Positions 49,001 through 58,259 of a DNA stretch of 64,000 nucleotides are shown piece after piece; the stretch's first letter is position 1, and every line of letters begins with the position of its first letter. The notes beneath the pieces are model-generated. The model searched no databases, was not told the DNA's origin, and was given only the letters and a program-made list of their open reading frames with translations. The translations under genes were made by a program, and so were the position numbers. This DNA is from Ceratopteris richardii (Eukaryota; Streptophyta; Polypodiopsida; Polypodiales; Pteridaceae): assembly GCA_020310875.1 (NCBI GenBank), contig CM035441.1:86454777-86518776 (forward strand), in the 5' to 3' direction.

Positions 49001-50268
49001 TGCCTACTATTAGGGTTTTGCTTAGTATTGCCTCTTCCAAGAATTGGAAGATACTTCAACTAGATGTAAAGAATGCATTCTTGAATGGTTGGATAACAGA
49101 AGAGGTATATATGGCACAACCACCTGGTTTTGAGAATCAAGTTTATCCTGATTATGTGTGTAAACTTAACAAAGCATTGTATGGTCTCAAGCAAGCTCCA
49201 AGAGCTTGGAATTTCAGGCTTGTTTCATTCTTGCAGGACAAAGGCTTTCAACCAAGCAAGGCAGATCCTTCACTCTTTATTAAAAAGAGTAATTCCGAGG
49301 TCATCTACCTATGTGTATATGTAGATGATATTATATTGACAGGAAATGATGCAGATGGTATGAAGAAGATCAAAGATCAGATGAGAGAAGAGTTCAAGAT
49401 AAGTGATTTGGGTTCACTTACCTACTTCCTAGGTTTGGAAGTTGTCTACAAAGATCATGGTTTGTTTCTCACTCAAAGGAAGTACATTAAGGACATGTTG
49501 GCAAAATTCAAGATGCAAGATTGTAAGATTGCAGGTACTCCAATGGAGGTCAATCACAAATTGAGCTCACATGAAGGTGAACTCATAGAGGACATCACAT
49601 CATATCAAAGTCTAGTGGGTAGTCTCAACTATGCCACATTGACAAGAGTAGATATATGTTACAGTGTGAGTGTGCTAATTCAATTTATGCACAGACCAAG
49701 GAAACCACATATGGATGCTGCCAAAAGGATTCTCAAGTATCTCAAAGGAACCATAAATGAAGGACTTTATTATCCTTATGTATCTGATTTAGGTTTGAAG
49801 CTATTTTCTGATGCAGATTGGGCTGGCTCCAAGGAAGATAGAAGGAGCACTTCAGGTTATCTTACCTTTGCAGGCTCAAAGCTTATTTCATGGTCATCCA
49901 AGAAGCAACCCACAGTTGCTCTCTCTTCTACTGAAGCTGAATATAGAGGTCTTGCCATAGCTACACAAGAAGCTATGTGGATGAAGACATTATTCAAAGA
50001 TCTTGGATTGGAGTTTGGAACTCCAACTATTTTTGGTGACAATATGAGTTCTATTCATTTGGTTGCTAATCCTATTTTTCATGCAAGGACTAAACATATT
50101 GAAGTTCATTATCACTATGTACGAGAGAAGGTTCTAAGCAAAGAGATTCAAATATCATATGTGTCCACTCATCAACAATGTGCAGATATTCTAACCAAAG
50201 CATTGGATGGTACAAAGCTTTATAAATTCAAGGCTATGATTGGTTTGCAGGTAATCTTGGAAGATTGA
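46051..50268 (+). CDS. Copia Gag-Pol polyprotein, 1,405 codons
   Basis: A single frame encodes the whole polyprotein; the fourth residue (MADGFPSS) may be the real start, since relatives begin there. Gag covers about 1-270, with an Arg/Gly-rich zone and the CCHC knuckle CSICGLTNHTTENC. The protease region is near 360-460 (FYIDSSCSNHVAGN). Preintegrase: VWHKRLAHIGERSLKQI and CSACQFGKSH. Integrase: [74 protein letters not shown]. RNase H: FSDADWAGSKEDRRSTS, LSSTEAEYRGLAIATQE, ARTKHIEVHYHYVREK, and CADILTKALDG near the end. The product would form particles, copy the RNA and integrate the cDNA. Copia elements normally make Gag and Pol from one such frame. Whether it is expressed cannot be told. 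Confidence 0.95.
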   Translation: MDNMADGFPSSIDKLDRGNYLAWSLRMEAYLQGRSLYGYVAGDEVMPSFRNKSQPTQEEQERLSTWCSKDALARSYLLNSISDFLLPHIRSCKTSQEVWDALEAFFSSSTKARKHQLWQDFTTLKKAPKQNVTDFVTKLKDIADQLGSIGEVIDEEQIVRQVINGLKADDKWEAFTTAMDLYMDMHVPDFNTLIGQLLTQEAKLIKNGESSKGNQSSALYTDKSKSKDNKGKAKKVDDEAGTYQANYAGRGRHGRGRGRGGREGRGRSQDSNSCSICGLTNHTTENCFRNSRNQRGRGYNRGSYGYSRGRFNNYHGNYNNYNHSNYQGGYKGRRDYNNYTKDSNKEDSLLIMNMAMPQGKSDEHVFYIDSSCSNHVAGNVALLSDLEDPRNKHEVQTGDDTKHLVEKIGNVKAPDGNINLLSKVLYVPTITKNLISVGQIVEKGLQVRFTKAGAFVEDPSQGFRRIAKGEKTGRLFTFELQDTRNIALFNYGSQTLTELEVWHKRLAHIGERSLKQICRDQSVLGLPNLSKQHMIYKCSACQFGKSHRLPFMKKGYMHGDLLELVHTDVWGPSKEASISGSRYYVSFIDDCSRWTILFFMKHKDEVFSCFKRYLALVENQTGKSLKRLRSDGGGEYFSHEFDPFLQERGIKREVTTRYTPEQNGVPERRNRTIVEAARSMLNEKHLPNYLWAEAVSTATYLINRLPSKSLDGMTPYEAWNGRRPSLDHCKICGCIAFAHVTSQVRGKMDPKAERCVFIGYDNNQKGYRLYNPTNKGFLVSRDVVFDENNSWYEDSCRKINLPYDLEEDFPKLGREQSKIEEQDTSEDDEESHMEKIKAWKSKGKAKSQELGHEAESSHHGLRRSMREKKKPERYGFDTSLVTKHSIYIAQDINQEEPSSFEEAKAKTEWKHAMKEEIEALEENNTWDLVPKTSSMKVIGSRWVYKLKKNSDGSINRYKARLVAKGFAQTQGIDYEETFSPVAKMPTIRVLLSIASSKNWKILQLDVKNAFLNGWITEEVYMAQPPGFENQVYPDYVCKLNKALYGLKQAPRAWNFRLVSFLQDKGFQPSKADPSLFIKKSNSEVIYLCVYVDDIILTGNDADGMKKIKDQMREEFKISDLGSLTYFLGLEVVYKDHGLFLTQRKYIKDMLAKFKMQDCKIAGTPMEVNHKLSSHEGELIEDITSYQSLVGSLNYATLTRVDICYSVSVLIQFMHRPRKPHMDAAKRILKYLKGTINEGLYYPYVSDLGLKLFSDADWAGSKEDRRSTSGYLTFAGSKLISWSSKKQPTVALSSTEAEYRGLAIATQEAMWMKTLFKDLGLEFGTPTIFGDNMSSIHLVANPIFHARTKHIEVHYHYVREKVLSKEIQISYVSTHQQCADILTKALDGTKLYKFKAMIGLQVILED

Positions 50269-50289
50269 AGACCTCAAGCATACTTGGCT

Positions 50290-50300
50290 TGAGGGGGAGC
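50290..50300 (+). other. Young copia polypurine tract
   Basis: TGAGGGGGAGC directly precedes the 3' LTR. The longer context CTTGAGGGGGAGCTGTTGG is shared with Copia B and Copia G on their own strands. Confidence 0.9.
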
Positions 50301-51573
50301 TGTTGGAGCAAGTCTATGACAAGCCTAAGTATTGGCTTGAGTCTCACAAAGTCTTAGAAGAAGCTTTAAAAAGAAGACTATGTAAAGCTCACTTGTGAAC
50401 TACCTCTTGTAACTTTTGAAGAGTTTACTTAATGTAAAAGTAAGAGAATCTTAAGTGGTTGAGTCCACTTGATCAAGAATGGAAAGAGGAGCCACGAATT
50501 CGTGATTTGTGGTAGGTAGAGAATCAAATCAATCATTGATTGATTAGAGAGTGATTGAGGGAAGTTAGCCTCCCAAACTCAACTATAAATAGATGGCAGT
50601 TTTAGTCGTGGTTAGAGAGACCTATGTGAAGACCTCCAAGAGCTGAGCTTTATGCCATATCAAGGTGTGATTACAAGGCACACATATGTATCAGTAAGTC
50701 ATTGTATTGTACAAGCAATATACTTTCATTTTCATGATTATTTGAGTTCATCTTTCCATGTTCTTGTGAAGTGTGCCACTCACTGCCATTACTCTCAGTT
50801 TTCTCAGTCAGCTTGCAGAGATGTTTTCTCTGAGCTTGGTGCATCATTTTCAGTGATTTAACTTGGTAAAGTTAGCTCTATAAGTCTACTATATGCTCAC
50901 AAATTTTCATGTCATTTGGATGTTGCAATCTTCAGTTATGTTCATTTGAAGTCAACAGGGTCTGTTCATCTTCACTTCTCTGTCAGGTACCCGACTTTTT
51001 CACTCATCTTGTCAGAGCCATTTCTCAGTGGTTACTTATCCAAATGCAGTGATTTAAAGCTTGTTGGATTCAGCTTACGGTCTAGTATAACCATACAAAT
51101 TTTGCATAATCATTGGATTTCTAAATGTTGAGTTATGTTGATTTTTCTGCTCACTAGTCTATTTCTGTAGCAGCCCGTGAAAATCGGGATGATGTCATCA
51201 CTTGTTAAAACTCATTCTCAGTGTGTGGTTCATTATTTTTGATGAGATTACTCTTGAAAGTTAGCTCTTTAAGTTGCCTAGAGTTCCCCAAGAGGAATTG
51301 AGCTAATTGCTGCTGTGCTCAGAGAATTATGTAAAACACTGGACAGGTGTATGAACCAAGAATAGCAAGTTTTCACCTCTGAGCTAACTCCAACTTATCT
51401 GTTTTGCTCTATCTTTTTGAGAGTGATCTTCCAAGGTACATAGGGTGTCTAATACATCCATTTGCAAGATAAAAGGGCCCACCATCTACTCCTGGAGTTC
51501 ATTTGGCTGGTGTAGATCAAGGATTTTGCAACACCTCTTCATCTTCAAGCACATACCTATCCATCTCTTCACA
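50301..51573 (+). repeat. Young copia 3' LTR
   Basis: Direct repeat of 44762-46033. The TATAAATA box is at 50584-50591. Confidence 0.95.
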
Positions 51574-51974
51574 AAAACCAAGTGTGCAGGTTGAAAAAGG
51601 CATTATATGGTTTGAAGCAAGCACCACGTGCTTGGTATGAAAAGATACATGCCTACCTAATTGCACATGGTTTTGAGAACAGTCTAACAGAAAGCACCTT
51701 ATATGTTAACTGTGCTAATGATGTGCTTCTGATCATTTTTGTGTATGTTGATGATATGCTGCTCACTGGTCCTAATCAGAAGCATATTGCTAATTTTAAG
51801 GCTGATTTGCATGCCTCATTTGAGATGTGAGATTTGAGATGTCATTTGAGAAGTTTGAAGCTTTTCGCAAAGCTTTGGACTTACTTCCTTTTGTGGATTG
51901 GTTCCACATAGCTTTGCACTTCCTTATACATGAGTTCCACATCCTTGTTCACCATATCACTCCCAAGGGGGATT
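51574..51974 (+). pseudogene. Copia D RT to RNase H end
   Basis: It resumes right after the young copia with [20 protein letters not shown] and VYVDDMLLTGPNQKHIA, then passes to the last codons of the polyprotein region (EKFEAFRKAL) and a polypurine tract CCAAGGGGGATT at 51963-51974. It is broken; part of the expected RT-RNase H region is absent. Confidence 0.88.
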
Positions 51975-52202
51975 TGTTGATATATTTAGGTAGTGATGTG
52001 TGAAAACACACTAGGATCACCAAGGCATTCTTTTCCTCTTTAGGTGGTTTTTCCTTCCGACTTGTATATACCCCCATTGCCTTAACGGGTTACTTATCTT
52101 TGTACATCCTAGTGGTAATACATTCAATATTGTGTGCTGTGCTCCAAGCTCTTCTTCTTCCTTGTGGTGTTTGCCTGCTTCCACAGACCTCAAACTCCAA
52201 TA
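51975..52202 (+). repeat. Copia D 3' LTR (about 228 bp)
   Basis: It begins TGTTGATATATTTAGG and ends near AAACTCCAA. It is the same family as 21038-21267 (inverted) and 54348-54577. Confidence 0.85.
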
Positions 52203-53022
52203 GGAAAATGGTCATTAGGGTTATTACACTTAAGTTTCACCTTCTCTTCAGGCCTTGTATTTGCTTGGAAAAATAATGTTAAAGCTTTGAATAGTTACAA
52301 CAAAGAACTTTCTTGAGTAGGAGCATTGATACCTCCATCTTCTAAAAGTAATATTATTTTTTTCTTCTATGCATCCATTTTCAAATTCATGTCTATCATG
52401 ACATGCAGTGCATGTTCTATAGTTCACTAGGAAACAAAAAGGATGTGAATACTAATCTAAAACTTAAGCTTCATCCATCCCTTCACTATACTTGAGTGTT
52501 TCTCCTAGTGATGAAGCAGGCTTGAGCCATCCACCACATCCATTGTTGAAAAACTTCTTCGGAATTTCATACTTGTGTGCTCATATATGTGCATGTTAAA
52601 ATCATGCATGGAATATCATGAAAACTGAGAAGAAACATTAATGAAGGGCTTAGTCAAACTTCATCCTTTCTTTTTCTCCTTATGAGGAGCTTTTCATAAC
52701 TCATGGTTGCCCCATAGTGCATTGCTTCTTAGTATTCATGCATTATATTGTTTTTGACGCACAAACATGTCTTCTATTTTATTCCAACATGCATACAAGT
52801 ATTTTGAAATGCTTAATATAGATGAATAATAATTTATGTCTTATATCTTCCTAAATCAATGTTGCATCCATTTCTCATGCTTCAATGATGAACCATGCAA
52901 AAGGATAATAAAAGTTATGAAAAACAAGCATGAAGTTTAAGCATAACTAAGAAATACTTATCTTTCCTTTGACCATTTGAGAAGAGCCAATCTTCATTCA
53001 CGCTAATTTAATTGGTAACTAT
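52203..53022. other. Unassigned 820 bp
   Basis: AT-rich sequence with only short frames. I recognise no gene, repeat family or RNA, and cannot say whether it is old host DNA or a decayed element. Confidence 0.5.
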
Positions 53023-53313
53023 TGGGTGTGTGTAGAAGTGCGAGAGACACACAAGAAGCACACACAAGGAGCACAAATGCAGTAAAGACACACGGAGAAG
53101 ATGGATGGCTAGAATAGCTCTCTCTATTGATGATGAGATGAACTGAAATAAGAGCTGAACAATTTCCCTAAGTACAAAGTACCACCACATATGAGTGAAT
53201 CATGTATGTGGTAACATGGGGAAAAAACCTCTAGCCAGCACTAAAGTAAAACATGCCCATGTATAGGGAAAAGGTTCACATCAAAGCTACTCGAGGAACA
53301 CATAAGTGTAACA
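53023..53313 (-). repeat. Copia F 3' LTR (about 290 bp)
   Basis: The right edge, ...AGTGTAACA next to the polypurine tract, is firm. The left edge near TGGGTGTGTGTAGAAG is less certain by a few bases. No partner LTR is in the window. Confidence 0.65.
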
Positions 53314-53339
53314 AACCCCCCTTGAGCGAATGATGTGAA

Positions 53340-54340
53340 CACATATAGGGTGACAGATCAGCCCCCACAAGGTAATAATCCTAAAGCTTTGTGAAAAGCT
53401 TCAAAATTTTGCCATGGAAGAGCTTTAGTGAATATGTCTGCCACATTATCTTGTGTAGGCACATATACCAAATCAATATCTCTTGCATGAAGGCACTCTC
53501 TCACATAGTGATAATGCACCTCAATATGTTTGATCCGTGCATGAAACAATAGATTTGTGCAACAACCAATGCACTTTGACTATCAGCGAGAATATGCATA
53601 ACAACATCAATCTTCATGCAAAGATCCATCAATCGGCGTCTCAGCCATATACACTCCACTATAACTGTAAAAACTGCTCTGTACTCAGCTTCGCAACTCG
53701 ATGTTGCCACTATAGGTTGCTTCTTACTCAACCAAGATATGCATGAATCTCCAAGGAAAAAGGAATTATCACTAGTAGCCATGCGAGTATCATAACAGCC
53801 AGGCCAATCACTATCTGTACGAGCATGCAAGCATGGTTGAATATCTCTTCCATAAAAGAGACCTAAGCTCAAAGTGCCTTTGAGGTATCTAAACACACAT
53901 TTCACTGCTTGCCAATGCTAAGTGTCAGGGCTATGCATGAATCGACTCAACTAGAAAACTGCATACTATATATCCGACCTTGTGTTGCATGCATATATAA
54001 GACATCCCACAGCTTGCTAATAAAGAGAAGCGTCAAATGCATCACTAGAATCCTCAAATGAGAACCTAAATCATGTCTCAATAGGTGTGGAAACTGGCTT
54101 GCAATCCTCAAAGTCAAAATGTTGAAGTAGTTTTTCAACATACTATTGCTTGATGCATAACAATTCCCCCCTCAACGGATACAAGCGGGATGCCAAGATA
54201 GTAGCTCAAACGACCAAGATAAGTGACATCAAAAGTATGCTACAAATCAACCATAAGAATGTCAAGTTTTTCATCACATACCGAGTCAAGAGTATGTCAT
54301 TGACATAAAGAACAAGCACTGTAAGATCATCCCAATCTTT
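53340..54340 (-). pseudogene. Copia F RT-RNase H remnant
   Basis: See Copia F for motifs. The sequence aligns by eye with the RNase H of Copia A (21310-21770): the LSKKQPxVATSSCEAEYRA and KHIEVHYHYVRE blocks correspond. It is a broken fossil. Confidence 0.85.
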
Positions 54341-54347
54341 GCATACA

Positions 54348-54577
54348 TGTTGATATATTTAGGTAGTGATGTGTGTGAACACTCTAGGACCGCCGGGGCA
54401 CTTTTTTCCCTCTTTAGGAGGTTTTTTTCCCCTGGCTTGTATATACGCCTATTTCCCTAATGGGCTACTTATCTTTGTACATTCTCTAGTAATACATTCA
54501 GTATTGTGTGTTGTGCTCCAAGCTTCTTCTTCTTCCTTGTGATGTTCGCGTGCTTCCGCAGATGTCTAACTCCAAGA
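54348..54577 (+). repeat. Copia E 5' LTR
   Basis: It begins TGTTGATATATTTAGGTAGT and ends near TCTAACTCCAA, and is very similar to the Copia A LTR. A TGTATATACG promoter-like word is near 54439. The primer site follows directly, so this is a 5' LTR rather than a solo LTR. Confidence 0.88.
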
Positions 54578-54579
54578 AT

Positions 54580-54591
54580 TGGTATCAGAGT
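54580..54591 (+). other. Copia E primer-binding site
   Basis: TGGTATCAGAGT is one base from the standard initiator tRNA-Met site. About 55 bp of copia-like leader follow before the microsatellite begins; no coding region of this element is present. Confidence 0.85.
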
Positions 54592-54645
54592 AGGTCATCG
54601 CTTCATCTAGGGCGTCGTGGACACTCCTCCGGTTGTAAAGAGAGT

Positions 54646-55996
54646 ATGCAAATGTATGCATGTGTGTGTATGTGTGTGTATGCATGTAACTATGTAAGTA
54701 TGCATATGCGTATGCATTATGTATGCATGTATGTGTCTCTATGTGTGTGTATGCATATATGTGTGTGTATGTCTCTATGTGTGTGTCTATGCATATATGT
54801 GTGTGTATGTGTCCATGTGTGTGTGTATATGTATGTGTATGTGTGTGTGTGTCTATGTGTGTGTCTATGTATGTATATACGTGTGTATCTGTATATATGT
54901 GTCTATATGCATGTGTATGTATGTGTGTAAATGTGTGTGGATGTGTGTGTAAGTGTGTATGTGTCTATGTGTGTATGTGTGTGTGTATATGTGTGTGTCT
55001 ATGTGTGTATATACGTATGTATCTATATATATGTGTCTATATGCATGTGTATGTGTGTGTGTAAATGTGTGTGGATGTGTGTATGTGCGTGTGTAAATGT
55101 GTATGTGTCTATGTATGTATGTGTGTGTTTATATATGTGTGTGTATCTGTGTGTGTGTAAGTGTGTATGTGTCTATGTGTGTATGTGTGTATGTCTATGT
55201 GTGTAAGTGTGTGTGTGTCTATGCGTGTATGTGTGTGTATGCATGTGTAAGTGTGTGTATGCATGTGTAAGTGTGTCTATGTATGTGTGTGTAAGTGTGT
55301 GTGTGTCTATGTGTGTATGTGTGTGTTTCTATGTGTGTGCATGTGTGTATGTGTGTGGAAGTGTGTATGTGTCTATGTGTGTGTTTATATATGTGTGTGT
55401 GTGTAAGTGTGTATGTGTCTATGTGTGTGTGTCTATGTGTGTGTGTCTATGTGCGTATGTGTGTATGCATGTGTAATTGTGTCTTTGTATGTGTGTAAGT
55501 ATGTGTGTGTGTCTATGTGTGTAAGTGTGTGTGTTTCTATGTGTGTATGTCTGTGTATGTGTGTGTGTAAATCTATGTGTATATGTGTGTTTCTATGTGT
55601 GTAAGTGTGTGTGTGTCTATGTGTGTATGTCTATGTGTGTGTGCATGTGTAAAATCTATGTGTATATGTGTGTATGTGTGTATGTGTCTATGTGTGTGTA
55701 TGTGTCTATGTGTGTGTATGTGTCTATGTGTGTATGTGTATGCATGTAAGCATGTATCTATGCATATGCATGTGCATTATGTATGCATATGCATGTGCAT
55801 TATGTATGCATATGTATGCATGTGTGTGTATGTATGTGTATGCATGTAAGTATGTATGTATGCATATGCATATGCATTATATATGCATATGTATGCATGT
55901 ATGTGTATGTGTGTGTATGTCTCTTTACATGTGTGTATGTATGCATATATATGTGTGTATGTGTGTGTGTATCTCTCTATGTGTGTGTGTGTGTCT
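54646..55996. repeat. TG/TATG compound microsatellite, about 1.35 kb
   Basis: The plus strand is almost purely T, G and A in TGTGTG, TATGTG, CTATGTG and TGTAAG units. Higher-order repeats such as GTGTAAGTGTGTATGTGTC recur every few dozen bases. All the long VCVCVC/MCVY reading frames in it are artefacts. It starts just after the Copia E primer site and ends sharply at 55996. Confidence 0.93.
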
Positions 55997-57145
55997 ATTG
56001 TTAGAATTTTAGCAATATCAAGTGTGGGAACTCATGCTAAGTTGAAGTGCCACATTACTCACACTTTTTGGTAGGATATACGACCACTTTTCCATGAGTT
56101 GTCTCAGCCCTTTACTCACCTAATTGATGGAGAAAAGTCAGGATCATTTGGAGGGCATTTTTGAATTCACATTTACAACCACTTTTTTTTTTAGCATTAT
56201 ATAAGCAAAGACGTGGAGCAAAGTCATGGCTATCCTCCTCTACCATTTGAGCACTTGTAGGCTCTCATTAGGAGTGTTTACTCTAGGTCTAAGCTAGCCC
56301 CTAGCTAAGCAAGCCCCTTGCTTGCTAGAGTTTTCTCATAGGAAGTCATCTTTGATCACCCATATCTTTTTGTGTAGTAGTCCGATTCATTTGCAAGATA
56401 GCTCATTTTGTTCCTATGATTGTAAGGCTTTATTTTTGGATGTAATCTTAGTATCAATTGTTCATTAACCTTGAGTATATTGAGCTTGAAAGCTCTCTGG
56501 TCTGATCTCTACACATTCCCAAATATATGTGTGTTGGAAGGTACACATAGGTGCAAGCTACCAATTTGGGTAGATTTTGGTCTGCCTTGTGCAAGGAGTT
56601 TGGCATACCTCGAATTCTCCAAATTGAGTGATCTATGGCTTGTTGGAAAGCTTAGAGAGTATATTTTTACTCTGCAAGATTTCATAAGTTCAGTCCTTAT
56701 TTCCAGAGAGCAATTCAATTTTTGGTGAACTGTGGTAGTGAACTGTTTGGTCCTAGGAAGGGCCTATCATTCTTCTGCTGCAACTATGAGTGGATATACT
56801 CCATCAGTAATATTAGAGCTCATCATTGAGCATTGAATACATCAAGAGGAGGCCTTGAAGGTGCTTGAGAGCCAAGGATTCAAGCAAAGACCAGCAAGAT
56901 TTGAAGAAGGATTTGAAGCAAGGGGGAGCTTCTATCATCATCAAAAGTTCACGACAAGTGGAGACTCTTATGGGAAGGTAACATATCATTCTTTCTCACA
57001 TCTATCACAATCCAAGGAGGGATTAGGAGCCACATATAGTCTCATAAACAATGGGAGACTATAATAATCATATTGAGAAGCTTGAAAAAGCAATTACCAA
57101 CCTTGGAAGTTTAGAATCTCTAACTTCCTCATGGGAAAGGGTCTT
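55997..57145. other. Unclassified 1.15 kb, possibly LTR-derived
   Basis: It begins TGTTAGAATTTTAGC, has a TATA-like word (ATTATATAAGC near 56203) and a CT/AG-rich middle, features often seen in LTRs. ATGAGTGGATATACTCC near 56785 could be an eroded gag start. No partner LTR, primer site or domain could be confirmed. It ends where the Copia G LTR starts. Confidence 0.35.
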
Positions 57146-58227
57146 TGTGAAAGAACTTGGAGAAGCTTGTCGAAGGTAGAAAAGTGCGTTTCGAAGCGAT
57201 GAAGTTTGGTCAAGCCAACCGGCACAAGACCAGCCCTTGAGCTTTTGGAGACTCAAATAGACCTTATAGGCATGCTATAAGTGCAAAGAAACACACTATG
57301 TACCTTGGAGCATCAAGGAGAATGAGTCGATACAAAACAGATAGGTTCGCAAGTCGACTAGCTCAAAAAACTTACTATCTATGGAAGAGACAATGAACTT
57401 CAAATGCCCATAGCGACCAGCGTGATTAAAATTAGAAAAAATCCTTTTATGGGAGTGATACACATAGGGTTGAGTGTATGGAATGCACAAAAGTATAAGG
57501 AATAAGCAAAATATGCTATAGGAATGAATGCGACATTCACCGGTGGTACTTCCTATTTTTCAGGAATACGTAGAGATTGACCCCGAGGCAGAAAAACTGA
57601 GATTTCTCCAAATATGCTGAACCAAATGCTTTGCACATTTACAGGCATAAACTAGACACTAATACCTTTCCAATGAGTCCTCTTGCACTCAATTTGGAGC
57701 TCTGAGGAGAGAGCAGCAAACTCTGCAAGATTACTGTTGGCGAAGAAGATGATGCAGAAAATTGAAGGAGCAATATAATGATGGTCACAAGTGTATGTAT
57801 ATTGCTTCCATGTATAATACAAGTGATTTCAACTCCTTATATAGCCTCTAGGAGTGTTCCACGACTTTTACAACTTGAATTTGAATTCAAATGAAGGTGG
57901 GAATGGTTGTTGGAGGGAATCAATTCACTTCCCTATAATCTAGGAAAAGTGAAGATCTTGATTGATCTACTTTTAGGTGACTTGATTTGCTTGATTGAAT
58001 GCAACTTCAACCACCAAAATTTCGTGGGATTTTGGCGCTATATTTGTACCTTTACATGTGTGCAACTCAAGGCTTTTACAACGGTAAATGAGCCATCAAA
58101 ATATTCTCAAAAAATACAATAAATGAGCATATGAAAAAGAACTCTCCAACGGATATTCTTTCGACGTGATAGCCTTTGATGTAGATCAAATCCACCTCAA
58201 GCATAGTGTAAGCTTGATGTTCCAACA
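57146..58227 (-). repeat. Copia G 3' LTR (1,082 bp)
   Basis: Plus-strand ends are TGTGAAAGAACTTGG and GATGTTCCAACA. It shares length and scattered blocks with the Copia B LTR. A minus-strand TATATAAG box is at 57843-57836. Confidence 0.85.
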
Positions 58228-58240
58228 GCTCCCCCTCAAG
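58228..58240 (-). other. Copia G polypurine tract
   Basis: Minus-strand CTTGAGGGGGAGC directly precedes the 3' LTR. Confidence 0.88.
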
Positions 58241-58259
58241 CTAAAGTATGCTTGAGTCT

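Larger units (their letters stand above)
44762..51573 (+). mobile_element. Whole-looking Ty1/copia element, TSD AAAAC
   Basis: The LTRs at 44762-46033 and 50301-51573 are about 1,272 bp each. Primer site TGGTATCAGAGC, one long gag-pol frame, polypurine tract and flanking AAAAC duplications (44757-44761 and 51574-51578) are all in place. By eye about 22 substitutions and one single-base length difference separate the LTRs, about 1.7%, so it is the youngest datable insertion here. It looks whole, with no obvious break. It is closely related to Copia B and Copia G and inserted into the RT of Copia D. Confidence 0.96.
25992..52202 (+). mobile_element. Copia D: old Ty1/copia split by two later insertions
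   Basis: Three plus-strand blocks continue one another: gag knuckle region (25992-26260), protease to start of RT (42716-44761), and RT to 3' LTR (51574-52202). The gaps are filled by the 16.5-kb gypsy element (TSD GGGAC) and the whole copia (TSD AAAAC). The breakpoints match the TSD edges, which shows the order of events. The 5' LTR and gag start are missing. It is broken, with many breaks, and is of the same short-LTR family as Copia A. Confidence 0.9.
53023..54347 (-). mobile_element. Copia F: 3' end of a Ty1/copia element
   Basis: On the minus strand it has RT (LTVLVLYVNDILLT region near 54280), RNase H (FLGDSCISWLSKKQPIVATS, SSCEAEYRAVFTVIVE, ARIKHIEVHYHYVRECL, FTKALPWQNFEAF) and a polypurine tract (CAAGGGGGGTTTG at about 53314-53326), leading to a 3' LTR of about 290 bp (53313-53023). 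The rest is missing at the right, where the Copia E LTR starts. It is related to the Copia A/D family, but its LTR is different. It is broken, with several breaks. Confidence 0.85.

Noticed and set aside
54508-56074. Cysteine/valine-rich frames across the TG/TATG array
   Set aside because: Same reason: simple-sequence artefact, open in all three plus-strand frames.
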